Made by a program: the position numbers and the translations under genes
Shown here: positions 43,032 to 58,000 of the stretch, one piece after another
How the letters are laid out: every line of letters starts with the position of its first letter
Numbering within the stretch: position 1 is the stretch's first letter
NCBI GenBank assembly: GCA_002007465.1
Contig: LNAC01000770.1
Span: forward strand, 181,678-245,677
Direction of reading: 5' to 3'
DNA: 64,000 nucleotides
Origin: Ailurus styani
Lineage: Eukaryota > Chordata > Mammalia > Carnivora > Ailuridae
The notes under the pieces: generated by a model
What the model was told of the DNA's origin: nothing
Seen by the model: only the letters and a program-made list of their open reading frames with translations
Database searches by the model: none

Positions 43032-46000
43032 ATGCTCTGGCTTATTTCAAAAGCTCCTGATGACAGAAGAATGAGGGGATGTTTTTTCTTTATACTTATT
43101 GTGAGAATCAGGTTGAGTACCTGAAGATAAATGCCACAGAATTGTGTGTGTGTGGGGGCTTCTTATGACTGAGTCTCTTTGAAGTTAACTTTCAGAGCTG
43201 TCCATACTGAGTGAGTCTCCAGCAATACCTCATTCCAGTTCCACTTCTGAGTTTCTGCTCTTATAAGCTTATAAGCTATATTTGCCTGACTCTAATCTTT
43301 GGAGCTGTGGTTGATTCTCCTAGGTCAGTTAGGCTGGTAATGTTCTATCTGGTTCTCAAGAAGAGTTGTTGATTTTTCAGTTTGTTCAGCATTTTACTTG
43401 TTAGAATGATGTGGCAACTTCCAAGCTCCTTACAAATGCAACCAGAACCCAGGAGTCCTCAACAGCCTGTCTTTGAAATGCTTTATTTATTTATGATAAT
43501 TCAACCTCTAAATTTAGTAATAAGGAATGTCAGTAAGTTATTTCTCTTGCCCCAGTGTAATGAAATTAACATATCACTTTAATTGGGTTGGTTTGGCAAA
43601 CATTTTAAAAAATGAAACAACTGAATGAGTACATCACAGGTAGATAGGGTGAACACAATTTAAGGTAATATATATATATATTTTTTAAGATTTTATTTTT
43701 AAGTAATCTCTACACCCAACATGGGGCTTAAACTCACAACCCTGAGATCAAGAGTTGCAGGCTTCACCGACTAAGCCAGCCAGGTGCCCTTAATGTAATA
43801 TTTCTTAATGCAGATCATAGGATAAATTTTGAAAGATACCACGTTAAGAAATGAAAAATTTATTGTGTATACTTGAAATGTAAAATGACCTTAGGGAAAA
43901 AAGTAATGATTAAAATATCAAAGTACTTTTAAATAAAATTTTAAAACAGAGATCTTAGTGTAAGAAAAAATAAAGTTCACCATCATCTTATTTACTTGGA
44001 TCCCATATATGTAAAGTTCATGAATTATAACTTAATAAAAATTGGGTTTTAGTTTACTAATTATAAAATTTAGTTTACTTATTAAAAAGAAAAGAGGTTA
44101 CCTTAATTCAAATATATGTGAAATGGGACGCATTTGCATATAAATACATGAATCTTCATTTATCCTTATGCTTAAACACTGAAAATTTGAAACCATTTTA
44201 CTTCTATTAAAATCAGTTAAAGCTTGTAATCCAGCAGAAGAAGCACGTAACTTAGATCAGAAATTTAGCAATCGGATGCATAGATATGAATTCCAGCATC
44301 AATACCCACTGATATGGTGATCTTGGGGATGTCACTGGATCTAAATGTTAATTTTCTTATGAGTAAAATGGGAATAATCTACTTCTATGATAGTTGAAAC
44401 AAATTATAAAAATATGAATGCACACATGTGCAAGAAGCTTAAAATCCTAACATGCAATATAATTGTTGGGTATCATCATCAAATAGGTAATAAAATTCTT
44501 GTTCAAGTAGAAACAAAAGACTTTTCTTAATTTTTCCTCCCCTCCTAAAACTAAAAGTCTCAAGTGCTAAATATCTTATGAAGTACTTTATCAATTTCAT
44601 TGCTTTACTTAATTCACTGTAAATGGAGCTATTTTCATCTATATTTTTATATACTGAGTTTTAAAAATATACAATCCTTTCTGAAGATTTTGCATGAAAC
44701 TCAATTAAGTACTATCTCACTATTCTGGAAAGGTAAATTAACTGTTATTGTGAAAGGGTTAACTAGCTGAGCTCTAAACAAATTTACTAAGGATATATAC
44801 AACATATTGAAAAACAAGTTGTTTTACTTAATACTACGTGTACAAATAGGGCTGCCAAATACAAATAAGTGGTACCATTAAAGTACCAGAGGCCAGATCC
44901 CTATCTGGAAATGGTTTTTGGTTATTCAAGTTAATAAATATGTATAATAAAAAAATACTTGAAGATAAAAATTCTTATTTTTCAAAACATTAAATTTTTA
45001 AAAAGATTTTATTTATTTGAAAGAGAGCATGGAGGGGGTGTGAGAGGCAGAGGGAAAAGGAGAAGCATACTCCCTGTTGAACAGGGAGCCTGATGCAGGT
45101 TCCTGGGATCATGACCTGAACCGAAGGCAGACGTTTAACTGACTGAACCACCCGGGGCATCCCAAAAATTCTTATTTATTTATTTATTTATAAGTAATCT
45201 CTATACCCAATGTGGGTGGGGCTCAAATCTATGACTATGAGATTAAGAGTTGCACACATTACTAACTGAGTCAGCCAGGTGCCCTGAAAATAAAAATTCT
45301 TGTTACAAATAAATGTGCAATGTATCTGACTGGTCTTCCCACAAGTTTGATCTCATTAATACATGTTTTAATCAAACTTTCATGTATTTAGACTCTAAAA
45401 ATCACTTAACATTATAGCATTTAGCCTTAAATTAGTCTCAAAAGAGTATCAGACTCACCTTGACAGTGCCACCAACAACTTCCATTACCTTGCCTCGATA
45501 CCACATAGTATCTGATCCTCTTACTGCACAGGCTTCTCCCTTTTTCCAGAAATAAGGCTCCAAAAGACCAAGGCATTTTAAGTTACTTTGAATTTCATTC
45601 ATCATTTTTATTAGCTTGAATTCTGAAGAAGTTATTAAAAATAGAAAGCATTTAGGAAGAATTTACTACCATTTTCAATATGAAATCATCAATAACCTTT
45701 AATAATTTCACCACCTGGACAATAGCATAAGGAATCAATAGAGCTTTAATAAAGATCTAATTCAGTCAGGGCACCTGGATGGCTCAGTCAGTTAAGCATC
45801 TGACTTTTGGTTTAGGCTCAGGTCATGACCTCATGGATTGTGAGATTGAGCCCTGCCTCGGGTTCCACTATCAGCATGGAGTCTCTCTGAGATTCTCTCT
45901 CTCCCCTCCTCTGCTCCTCCCTCCATGTGTGTGCACGTGATTCCTCTCCCCCTCTCTAAAATAAATAAATCTTTAAAAAAAAAATCTAATTCAGGGGCGC

Positions 46001-49000
46001 CTGGGTGGCTCATTCATTAAGTGGCTGCCTTCAGCTCAGGTCATATCCCAGGATCCTGGGATTGAGCCCCGTATCGGGTTCCCTGCTCAGCAAGAAGCCT
46101 GCTTCTCCCTCTCCCACTCCCCCTGCCTGTGTTCCCTCTCTCTTGTGTGTGTCTCTCTGTCAAATAAATAAAATATTAGAAAAAAATCTAATTCAGTCAT
46201 AGCTTCTATATGTTTCAAAACATACTACTACTAACATGTAAATAACTATTCTGATCTCTGTTTATGAATGCATTATTTTGGGAGTAAAGCATCATTAAAA
46301 GCTCTAAACACATAGTATTTAATATATGCTTAATATAAAGGAACTACCACTTTAAGATAATGCTATTTTGCCAGCATACCTAAGTAAAATAGAACATGAA
46401 TCAGGTGTTACTTGATGCTTAGATAGACACAGCATAATGCTGGGATATAAAATTAAAATTCTAATGTTGCTTCTTATTGCTAATTGGATCATCATTTCCA
46501 TAGTAAATACATAAACCCATAAGAGATACCACTGAAAGCAAGGTGTGGGGGGCAATTCCCATAACAGTTCTACCACTTTAGTTGTGTGATTTTGGGTTGT
46601 TCCTTTATCTCCATAAGCTTCAGTTTATTCGATAAATTTGGTATAATAGAACTTATCTCCATTATCAATATTGCGGGGGATTAAATGTGAAACATCCAGA
46701 ACACTGCCTGACAACATAAAAGTCAACCAGTTTTAGCTATGACTATATAAAGGTTAAGAAAAGTTTCTGGATTAAGTACTATTGCTAAAGGTCTCAAACA
46801 CTGTTCACTTCTAGAATAGCCAATCGCAGATTTAGTTTTGAGTTAAAAAATAGTATTTAGGAGGTCAACAAATGAGACACAAATTTCAACAAATTCACAG
46901 CCACCTATCCATAGGTGGACTTACTATGGTGTTAATGGAGCTTGAAGACCCACGAGTGTTAGAGTTATTGTCAGTTATAAAGTATTCTAGACACGCTCTG
47001 GTTGTAGTAAGGAGATACTTGTACATAAATCTCAGGAAGGACTTGAATATTCTCAAAGGGCCCCCAAACTCCAGTCATTCACTGTGATTTCTTTCCTCAT
47101 TCTGAATGAACATAAGCTTTTATATCTTTTTTCTTAGAGAGTCTCCAAACTTGTAGAAGTGCCAGGTCTTATAAACCTGAAACTACCCCCATGCTTACCT
47201 TGGTCTATTCCCAGTGTTTCAATAAATGATTTTTATGTGAAAAGGACTTTTCTTGAGTTATTTCATTTAACCTCACAACAAACCTGTGAAAGTGAGGTTA
47301 AATCTTGCCCAAGGTATTTCAGCTTATAACTTACTAGAGAATTGGAGCTGCCGGCTATTCCTTCCACCAATTAATTCTACATAACATAAAATATATTACC
47401 TGATAATTTAGGTACTACGAATATAGTCCCATCATCACCAATGCAGCTGACAATTGCCTCAAATACTTTCATGTTAGGAATAGCTGGTGGTTTGTAGCAT
47501 CCCGTGGTTCTTGGTTCTGGAATTTTCTGCTGAAATTCAGACACTCTGTATTCACTAATAACATCAGCAGCTTTTTTGTCAGGGTCAAAGTTAATCTTAA
47601 TACAGTTAGTAACCATTGAATCTTCTTGCTTCAAGGGGATTTCCAGAGACTTCTCAGATGATGAATAGCTGTTATTTAATTTTTTAATTCTGTAACATCC
47701 AAAAAATATTATATCTAAACATGAGCAAATAAAAACAATCTGTGGAAAACAATATAAAAAGAGTCCTTCAAATATAATGGAAAAATTTTAAAAGATTTTA
47801 TTCATTTATTTGAGAGAGAGAGAGAGAATGAGAGAGAGTGAGCACAAGAGGGGTGGGGGCAGAGGGAGAGGGAGAAGCAGGCTCCCCGAAGAGCAAGGAG
47901 CCTGACGTGGGACTCGATCCCAGGACCCTGAGATCATGACCCGAGCCGAAGGCAGCCACTTAAACTCACTGAGCCACGCAGGCGTCCCTATATTGAAAAT
48001 TTAAAGAATATTTTTAAATATTAAGAATATATTCCTAGTCTAGGATATATTAGTCGAATTTATTACATAAAAAATGAACAAAATTTAGGTTATAATAACA
48101 ATTATTTTAAATTGTAAGTGAGCTTGACAAGAAGAAAAGTAATAAATTCCACTTAAATGTTTTAAATTACTATCTGGTATTTATGTGTTACTCTCTCTTA
48201 AAATCTCATAAGTATATCACCAGTATTGTACAATTAACTAGATGTTAAAGGTAAATACAACATCTTTGGGTGGTTTCTAATGTAGTCCACAAATAGAATA
48301 TGTACATGTTCTATCAAAATAATACAAATATAAGTCCCTTATAAAAATAACAGAGTACTAGGAAGAAAGTGGTAATATGCTATATTCATTCATACTTTTT
48401 ACTTCCTATCATTCCCTTCCAGTTTAAAAAAAAATTACATCTACTATAAAAAAATCCTAGGAGATAGGATTTTGTATTCTTCTTGTATTTTCTTTCAAAA
48501 GGAGATAAGCATTTATGAAATAGCCACATAAATCTTCAACTAAGATCGTTCCCACTTAGTCCCCAGGCTTGAGATAGCTAGTAGTTTAGGGGCTGTAAAA
48601 GCAGTAGAGAACATCACAGTGGCAGATGTTAGCAGTATTAACTTGCCTAGCATTTTTCACTTTAACATTTATCAAGGAATTGCTTTAGTCTAAAGCCAGT
48701 GAACCTGAAAAGAGACACACACAGGACATCTATACCAATACCTAGCCATATGCCAATATCTAGGCAGTTAAGCCAGCATCTACCATGCCTAGGCAACTAC
48801 TTCATGTCCCATTTTATTTCGGATTTCTCATTCTCCTTCCATTCCATCAGGATTGGGGTCCTAGTCCATATAAGGTAATGTATAATAATGCAAGATAAAA
48901 AAAATCTGGCCATGTACGGTACAAAGTGGCTACTTGGAACATGTGTTTGCAATTCCAATATACCTTACATCCAGAAGGAAAGAAATAAGAAGAGGAAGCT

Positions 49001-52000
49001 AGGGCTATAATATCCTAATCCTCTGTCCCTTGGACAAATAGTACCCTAAACCACAAATTTAGTACCTGAAAGGACTTTATATGTAAATATTCAATTACAT
49101 TTCTGCTATCCATTTCCGTTTCACATAAACACATTTTGGTATATACCTACCACAATTTCCAAAATAAAGCTTAAAGATCTATGTCTAAGCAAATGGTGTC
49201 AGAGGGCTTAGATCTGGTTATCACTATGTAATTCTCTTTTCCTTTGGTTTAGAGTATAAATACCAAAGCAAAAGGGAAAATATAAATGTTAGTAGGGATT
49301 TAAATATGCAAGAGCTCATAGGCCTGAATAAAGAAATTAGTAATCTTGAATGAATTTATTTCTGAACTGTCTCCTCAAGGTTAGTTTATAAATCATTAAG
49401 AGCAAACAAGATGAAATTCAGATTTGAAAGCACACAGATATGAAGACGTACATAGGCAAATAAGAAGCCTTCATTATAAACTGATTTAAAAAAAAAGTCT
49501 ATACCTCCTTTCTCTCAAAGCCAAACCCTTTTTAATCAAATATTTAGAAACATCAATACGCTCTCCTTTTTCATCTCTGCAGAAAATTTTCACAGGTAAT
49601 GGCCATGTTGTATTGTTTTCCTGCAGTGATTTAAGAGCAGAGTAAATATGAAACACTAAAAGGAAATCTTCTTATAAATAATATACTTCTTAAAGGCATT
49701 TCCTCCACGTTTATCCAAATCAGAAAATTGAATTTTAGTCAAGTAAAGCTATTTTGATATCAGAGAGAAAAAACATGGAAGAGAGTCAAGGGGGACAGAG
49801 AGTTGGTTTGTGAAATATGTCAGGAAGACTTACCTGTCAAGGGGAAACTTACCAAAAGTGTGGGTGTGTGTAGGGGGAGGCAAACTAAAAACTTTTTTTT
49901 TTTCAGCCCACAGTGGGCTAGGGAAACATCAGTTACAAATTTCTCTATTCTCCTAAACTCTTGGCAAATTAAAGAATTGAAACGTATTTTCCCAGGTGTG
50001 TCTTGTGTGTGTGTGAAAAGGAAGGAAGGAAATATAAGACCTATATTCTGCTTTGACTGGAATTATGAAAATGGAAAAGGTACACATAGATAAAGTTACA
50101 TGGACAAATTCTTATTCAAGAAAATTCTAATCATTAATACAATAAAAACATCAAATTACAATAAAAGAATATATTTTTTAAAGATTTTATTTCTTTATTT
50201 GACACAGAGAGAGAGAGATCATAAGTAGGCAGAGAGGCAGAGAGAGAGGAGAAAGCAGGCTCCCCGCCGAGCAGAGAGCCCAATGTGGGCCTTGATCACA
50301 GGACCCTGAGATCATGACCTGAGCCGAAAGCAGGGGCTTTGGGTTAAACTGAGCCACCCAGGCGCCCAAAAGAAAGAATATTTTTAAGTGTTCTGAAAAA
50401 ATATATCCTCTTCTCAAACCCATATTCCTATACACATTTTTTTATGACATACAATTATGATTTCACTAGAAGTCTAACTTCTTATTTTGTAAAGAATAGT
50501 AAAAGGCTTCCACAATGCACTCTAGCATACATGTATTGTTTTTTTAACATGCAAATTACCAACTCAAGATTACTTTAGAAATGTTTTGATTAATTCATAC
50601 AATCATTATGGGGCATCTATTATCAAACAGGTGTTATAACGAAATAAGACAAAAAAAAGAGGGCTGCCAAAAAAATCCAAGTAGTTTGCTGTTATCTTCT
50701 CGACAATAAAATTATAGAAAACATCAATGAAATATTCATTACATATCTATTATAATTGTTTACCCCACTACACACCTGCAAGATTATAGTTGCTACAGCT
50801 CCAGTTAGGTACAATGAAAGACAGTCACAAGCTGTAGCTGTCCATTTGTCACTCCCGCCAGTTGGTCTAAAACAACAACAACAAAAGACAACATGTTTTG
50901 TAACAAATAGCAGGACATACAGAAATACAAAAAAACCCACCATATGTATATATTAATATATATATGAACAAACTACATACTGAGAATTCTATCAATTTAA
51001 CTTTGTGTTAACATGTCTGTGTTATTTTCACAATTTTCTTCCCTATTTTCATTATCCTTTTGTTCATTCCTCTATTCTACTTATGGACCATGTCATATGC
51101 TAACTTATGTATAAATGTCCTGGAGCTATACTGAGGACACTTAAAAGAGGTACATTTTAAGTATTTTTTTACACATTATGTACATTTCATACATGCTGAC
51201 TAGACTATAAATTCAGAGAGCAGGGATAATGTATTATGTGTTATGTTTACCATCATACCCCTAATGCCTAGGATAGTGCCTGGCATACAGGAGGCACTTC
51301 AAAATTATTTAACAGAAATTTAAAAACAGTAGTCCCTTTGCAGTGATGATTCCACTGCACAAACATTTTTGGAAGTTTTTCTTCCTGGAATTTAAATCTA
51401 ATATGAATTGCTACCCTGAATAGTAGACTCACTAATTTATAGAAAATGTATTTTTTAAATATTCATGGTAAAAGTGCTCAATAAATATGGACAGATCAAT
51501 GAAAAGCAGGGTATTCAACTTTATCATCTATTTTAGTTTGCAGAATTGCAACTGAGTGACTTTCTAACCATCAAATCCATCTCCAAAGAATAAGAACTAA
51601 TACCACTAAAGAGATTACAAGTATCATAATGAAGGCTCTGAAGGCTCTCTAGACACGGTTTCTAGATCTGGAGTTTCATTGCAGCTGATCGACTGAGCAA
51701 ACAACCAATCTGGTCAATCTTTTCATGTTAAATGGTTTATATGAATGAGCTAACAAAATCAACTGTGCATGTAGTTTGACCAAGTAGGATTTAGTAAATG
51801 TGCTACACTATTTATTAAGAAGCCCAGTGTTCCAATAGCCAAACTATGGAAAGAACCTAGATGTCCATCAACAGATGAATGGGTAAAGAAGATGTGGTAT
51901 ATATATATATATATACAACGGAATACTTTGCAGCCATCAAAAGAAATGAAATCTTGCCGTTTGCAACGACGTGGATGGAACTAGAGGGTATTATGTTAAG

Positions 52001-55000
52001 CAAAATAAGTTAGTCAGAGAAAGACAATTATCATATGATCTCTCTGATATGAGGAATTTGAGGGGCGGGGGGGTCGTGGGGGGTAGGGAGGGAAAAAATG
52101 AAACAAGATGGGATTGGGAAGGAGACAAACCATAAGAGACTCTTAATCTCATGAAACCAACTGAGGGTTACCGGGAGGTGGGGGAGTAGAGAGGGTGGCT
52201 GGGTTACGGACATTGGGGAGGGTATGTGCTATGGTGAGTGTTATAAAATGTGTAAGCCTGATGATTCACAGAACTGTACCCCTGGGGCAAATAATACATT
52301 ATATGTTAATAAAAAAATAAATAAAATACTAAAATGAAAAAAATAAGAAGCCCAGTATTCTTATGAGTTAAGAAGCTTAAATTGTCAGTGACTCCTAGAA
52401 TTATTTTTTTTATTATGATGGTATTTAGATAAAAATCAGTGTCAACATTAAGATTTTACTATGATCTATTATAAATATATGTTTTATAAGTATTAACTTT
52501 AAAACATATTTTAAAAAAGATTTTATTTATTTATTTGTCAGAGAGAAAGCGAGAGCACAGTTAGGGGGAGCAGTAGGCAGAGGGAGAAGCAGATCCCCAC
52601 TGAGCAGGGAGCCCGATACAGGACTCAATCCCAGGACCCTGGGATCATGACCTGAGCCAAGGGCAGACGCCTAACCAACTGAGCCACTCAGGTGTCCCTA
52701 ACTTTTTTAAACATCTGAAAGTACTTACAACATTAAAAAAAAATCTTTGCATAAACAATGAATCTTGGTCACTGAAAAAATAAGGCAAAAATAAATAAAT
52801 AAAAATAAAAACTGAAAAAAATCTTTGGTCTGTATTCATAAAACTGTATGTTTCAGTTGGGAAAGATGAAAATGGAAATGGGTAGTGATAAATGTTGCAC
52901 AACATTCTGAATGTACTTAATACTACTGAAATATACACTAAGAATGTTTAGTAACACTAAACACTAGTTTGGTCTAAAACAACAGTTGGTCTAAAACACT
53001 AAAACACTAGTGCTTTTAGTAACACTAAAAATTATATGTTATGTATATTTTCCTAAAATGAGAGATTTCTCAGAGGGGTGGTAAAACAGTCACTAGAGCT
53101 CCAATTCTCAATTCAGACCTTGCTTATAATCCTAGCTCAAAAGTTAACAGATGCATTATTCTGGATGATTACTTAACCTCCTGAAGACTCAATTTCCATA
53201 TCTATAAATAATACCTTATCTATAGCTTTAAGGTTTCTTATGAAGATTAAATAAAGTAATGCCTATAAGGTAATAAATACAGGGTCCAGAAGTAGTTAAG
53301 GTTAGCTATTATCAGACTCTTAAAATAATGGTATTCCATTAGAGTCCAAAAGCTATAATCTAAGGTGTGTACAGGAACACATTCTCTACATTATTGGATA
53401 CAATTAAAGGACTGGTAGAACTCTGTTCAATTGTTCTGACTGAACTGTTCAAGGCAGAAGTGAAAACTAGGTTAAGATTTTTTATAGTATGTCAGCCTGA
53501 GATTTCCATTCTGGGGCAATAAATTCTTTCAACTGATAGAACAAATTTGTAGATATGGTCCCACAGTCACTATTAGTAATCACAAACAGTGGGAGAGGTA
53601 CCTCTAAGATTAGAGAAATGTTCTATGCAGACAGGTGGATTATGGTAACTCCTAAGATAAGTTCTTCAAGGACATTAAATAAATGGTTTACCAGCAATTA
53701 GAATAGAAAGTGGTCATTAGAACAAGGTATCCTATTGGGGAGACCAATTTTGATGTCATGTAGGGAAATACTAGTGGCTGAACATGCCTCATAAAGAAAC
53801 AACCTCCACTGAGAGATATGCTTCACAGCACTGAAGTCAGTAGGTCTTAAATGTTCATTTTTTATTAGGGGTGGTATACCAAGAATTACTGTCATGATGC
53901 CTCTAGTATCTCTGAGTTCCAAGTCTAAGATTCTATAATTCTTTCATTTTTATTAAAGTAAAACTAACATACAATGTTATACTAGTTACAAGTGTACAAC
54001 ACATTTATTCAATAATTCCATACATTACTCAGTGCTCACCAGGGTGTTTGTCACCATACAACATTACCATAACATTATTGACTATATTCCCTATGCTGAC
54101 AACTCCATGACTTATTTATTTTATGATGGGAAGTTCGTACCTCCTAATTCCCTATATAAAATTCTATAATTCTTGTTACAAAGAATTAGATTTTCATGGA
54201 TTTCTCAATGAAGAAATTTCCCCTAGCAGCAAGAAACTGCCACTTCTGTATTGCTGAAACAAAATCTAATAATAATAAAAACCCATACTGCATCTCCTAA
54301 GAATCTATTATGAACAATTACACATCAACAAATGGGACAAATGGGTAAGTTCTTAAAAACATAGAAACTTCTAAGACATAATCAGGAAGAAATAGATAAT
54401 CTGAACATATCAATTGGTAGTAATGAAAGTGAAGCAATAATAATAAAGAAAAACCTCCCAACAAACAAAAGTCCAGGACCAGATGGTCTCACAGGTGAAT
54501 TATACCAAACATTTTAGGAAAGGATAATACTTACCCTCAAACTATTTTAAAAGTTAAAAAGGAATGCTGCCAAACTCATTCTACAAGGCCAGCATTACCC
54601 TGGTACATTGGGGTATCACCTCACATATCTTCTTTATGCATTCATCCATTGGTTGACAGTGAGCTTGCTTTCACATCTTGGCTATTGTAAATAATGCTGA
54701 AATGAACACAGGGGTGCATATGTCTTTTTGAGTCAGTGTTTCTGTTGTTTTTTGATAAATACCTAGAAGTGGAACTGCTGGATCATATAGTAGTTCTATT
54801 TTAAATTTCTAAGGAACCTCTATAGTGATTTCCATAGTGACCACACCAATTTATATTCCAACTAACAGTGCATTAGGTTTCCCTTTTTTCTACATCCTCA
54901 CCAACATTTGTTATTTCTTTTCTTTTTGAGAATAGCTATTCTAAATGTGTAAGGTGATATCCTGTTGTGGTTTGCCCAATTTGTAGGTCTTCTTTAGAAA

Positions 55001-58000
55001 AAATGACCTAAAGGAGACTTGAAACCATAAAAATCCTAAAAGAGAACACAGGCAGTAATTTCTGACATTGGCCATAGAAACATTTTTCTAGGTACACCTC
55101 CTGAGGCAAGGGAAACAAGTGAAACAAAAGCAAAAATAAACTATTGGGACTACATCAAAATAAAAAGCTTCAAAATACCAAAATACAAATACCAGCAAAA
55201 AGACAATCTACTGAATGGGAAAAGATATCTGCAAATGATATATCCAATAAAGGGTTAGCATCCAAAATATATAAAGAACATATGTAACTGAACACCCCCC
55301 AAAAACAAATAATCTAATTAAAAATGGGCAGAAGACGTGAACAGACATTTCTCCAAAGAAGACACCCAGATGGTCAACAGACATGAAAAGATGGGCAACA
55401 TTACTAATCATCAGAGAAATGCAAATTAAAATCACAATGAGATATCACCTCACACCTGTCAGAATGGCTATAATAAAAAACACAAGCACTTGTGATGAGC
55501 ACCAGGTGCTGAAATCACTATATTGTATACCTGAAACTAATCTTACACTGTTAACTACCGAGTATTTGAACAAAAACTTAAGAAATAAAAATAAAATGCA
55601 TAAACAACATACAAAAAACCCCATAAGAATAGCGTGTTGGTGAGAACGTGGAGAAAAAGGAACCCTTGCTTACTGTTGGTGGGAATGCAAACTGGCAAAG
55701 CTACTGTGGAAAACAGTATGGAGGTTCCTTAACAAATTAAAAATAGAATTTCCATAAAATGCAATAATTCCACTACTAGGTATTTACTCAAAGAATCCAA
55801 AAACACAATTCAAAAAGATATATGCACCCCTACGTTTATGGCAACACTATTTACAATGGCCAAAATGTGAAAGTAACCCAAATATCCACTGACAGTTGAA
55901 TGGATAAAGATGCGGCATATACATACCATGGAATATTATTCAGCCATAAAAAAGAATGAGATCTTGCCATTTGCAACAACAAGTGTAGATCTAGAGGATA
56001 TTATGCTAAGTGAAATAAATCAAAGACACATACCATATGATTTCACTTATATGTGGAGTCTAAACAACAAAACAAATGAATAAACAGACTCATAGATACA
56101 GAGAACAAACTGGTGGCTGCCAGAGGGGAGGGCTGAGGGGAAATGTATGAAATAGGTGAAGGGGATTAAGAGGTATAATTTTCTAGTTATAAAAGAAATA
56201 AGACAGAGGCTGCAACAACTTTGTATGGTAACAAATGGTAAGCAGACTTATTGTGGTGACCATTTTGTAATGTATATAAATATCTAATCACCATATGGTA
56301 CACCTGAAATGAATATAGTATTGTAAACCAATTACATTTCCATAAAAGTCTGTTTAAACAAACCTAACCACAGTACCATTAATACACCAAAAAAAAAATT
56401 CCTTAATATCAACCGTTCAGATAGTGTTCATGTTTGCCTGATGTTTCAAACCATTATTTTGAATTCTTTCCCTTATGATTTTTTGTTAAAGAAACTGAGT
56501 CATCTGTTCTACAGTTTCCATGACTGGATTTAGCTGATTGCATTCCCATGGTGTTTAATATGTTCCTCTGTCCCTTGAATTTCCTTTAAAATCATACATA
56601 GGTAGGCAGTATTAATCAGACTCAGGTTTCTACTTTCTCAGCAATAGTATTTATAGGCGGTGCTGTGTACTTCTATCAGGAAGCACATAATGCCTAATTC
56701 TCATTTTGTTAACAGCCAATGACAAAATCACTGTCTAGACTCCTTATTAGGGTTATAAAATGGTAGAATTCTAATGAAATCATTCTTCCTTTGTTAGCTC
56801 GAATACTTAAAAAGAACAACTTCCTTTTATCAACTATTTGAGTATACTGAGATACAGATAGTGTAGGAAAAGCAAGACAAAGTTTCATTTTCCTTATTCA
56901 CCAGTTTCAGAATGAGGTAGTTCTCTCAAATCCTGTGAATATGACCAATAATATTTTTTAAATCACTTTATGAACTTAGAGATTTACATATGTTAAATGC
57001 TTTACTGCATTAAAATTATCCTACTGATGCTAAAGTTGTCCCATTTTTGGTCAGTGGAAGTTTATTCAGATTGGGTAGTGAGTCCTTTTGTCATAACCTC
57101 AATTTTTTTACAGCTTTGTTTTTTTCTATAACAAGATATTCTAGGTTCATACTGTATGAAATTTCCTGTCCAAGATCTGGAATCAGTGTCCCAAAGAGCT
57201 GTAATTTCTTTTATTCGGAAATGGTATTTGGAGACCACAATTTATACACCAGCACAGGTCATTTGCTACTAGGTCCTTCAGACATGTCTTTTTTACAATT
57301 AAAATACCACATGAGTTTCTTCTTCTTCTTCTTATTTGCCCCAGGGGAACAGGTCTGTGAATCATCAGGCTTACAACCAAATGAGTTTCTAGATAGAATT
57401 CTGATTCAAAATCAGGAGTAAAAGGTAAATTAACCTTAATCTGACCATATTTATCATGTATCAATCATATCAGATCTCAATGTTACATACATAATTATAA
57501 TTTTGATTTATCCCCCAACAGTAGTTTCAGTAACCATACAACCAACTTTGGGGTAATGAAAAAAACAGTTGATTTTTTTTTTGGGGGGGCAGGTTTTTAT
57601 GTCCTTAGGATATATTCTGGTAAGGATGTACAGACAGCTTTTTATGTTTTAAAGTCATTTGAAAAAAGGGCTCCTGGTTGGCTCAGTCGGTTAAGAGTCC
57701 GACTCTCGATTTCAGCTTAGGTCATGATCTCAGGGTTGTGAAATCTGGTTGTGTCAAGCTCTGCACTGGGTGTGGAACCTGCTTGAGATTCTCTCTCCCC
57801 CTCTGCCCTGCCGCACTCCCCCTTCCCCACCTCTCCCCCCCAACCAAAAAAAAAGTCATTTGAAGAAGTTTCTCTCTGAGAGACTATAACTCCATTTCCT
57901 TACTAGTTTTACTTATTTGTTTATATGAAATATTAACATAGTTCCCATGTTAAACCAATACTGTTAGCAACTTTTTCTCCCCAGTATCTTATTGGAAATA

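Larger units (their letters stand above)
33571..45458. other. RNF17 11.9-kb intron, mostly minus-strand L1
   Basis: From about 33.9 to 43.5 kb nearly all sequence is L1 in RNF17 sense, with nested L1, SINEs and a retrocopy. From 43.8 to 45.4 kb there are SINEs and a MIR; 43800-44230 and 44490-44990 are otherwise AT-rich and unrecognised. Confidence 0.8.
45623..47399. other. RNF17 intron with tandem SINEs and MIR
   Basis: SINE pair at 45766-46185, MIR at 46555-46745. 46200-46550 and 46750-47390 are otherwise without recognised features apart from MIR/L2-like words ('cctcacaacaaacctgtgaa') near 47270-47350. Confidence 0.7.

Noticed and set aside
49803..50093. 96-codon open frame starting [11 protein letters not shown]
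   Set aside because: The Cys pattern looks briefly like a RING start, but there is no further zinc-ligand spacing, no splice support, and it runs antisense to RNF17 within an intron.
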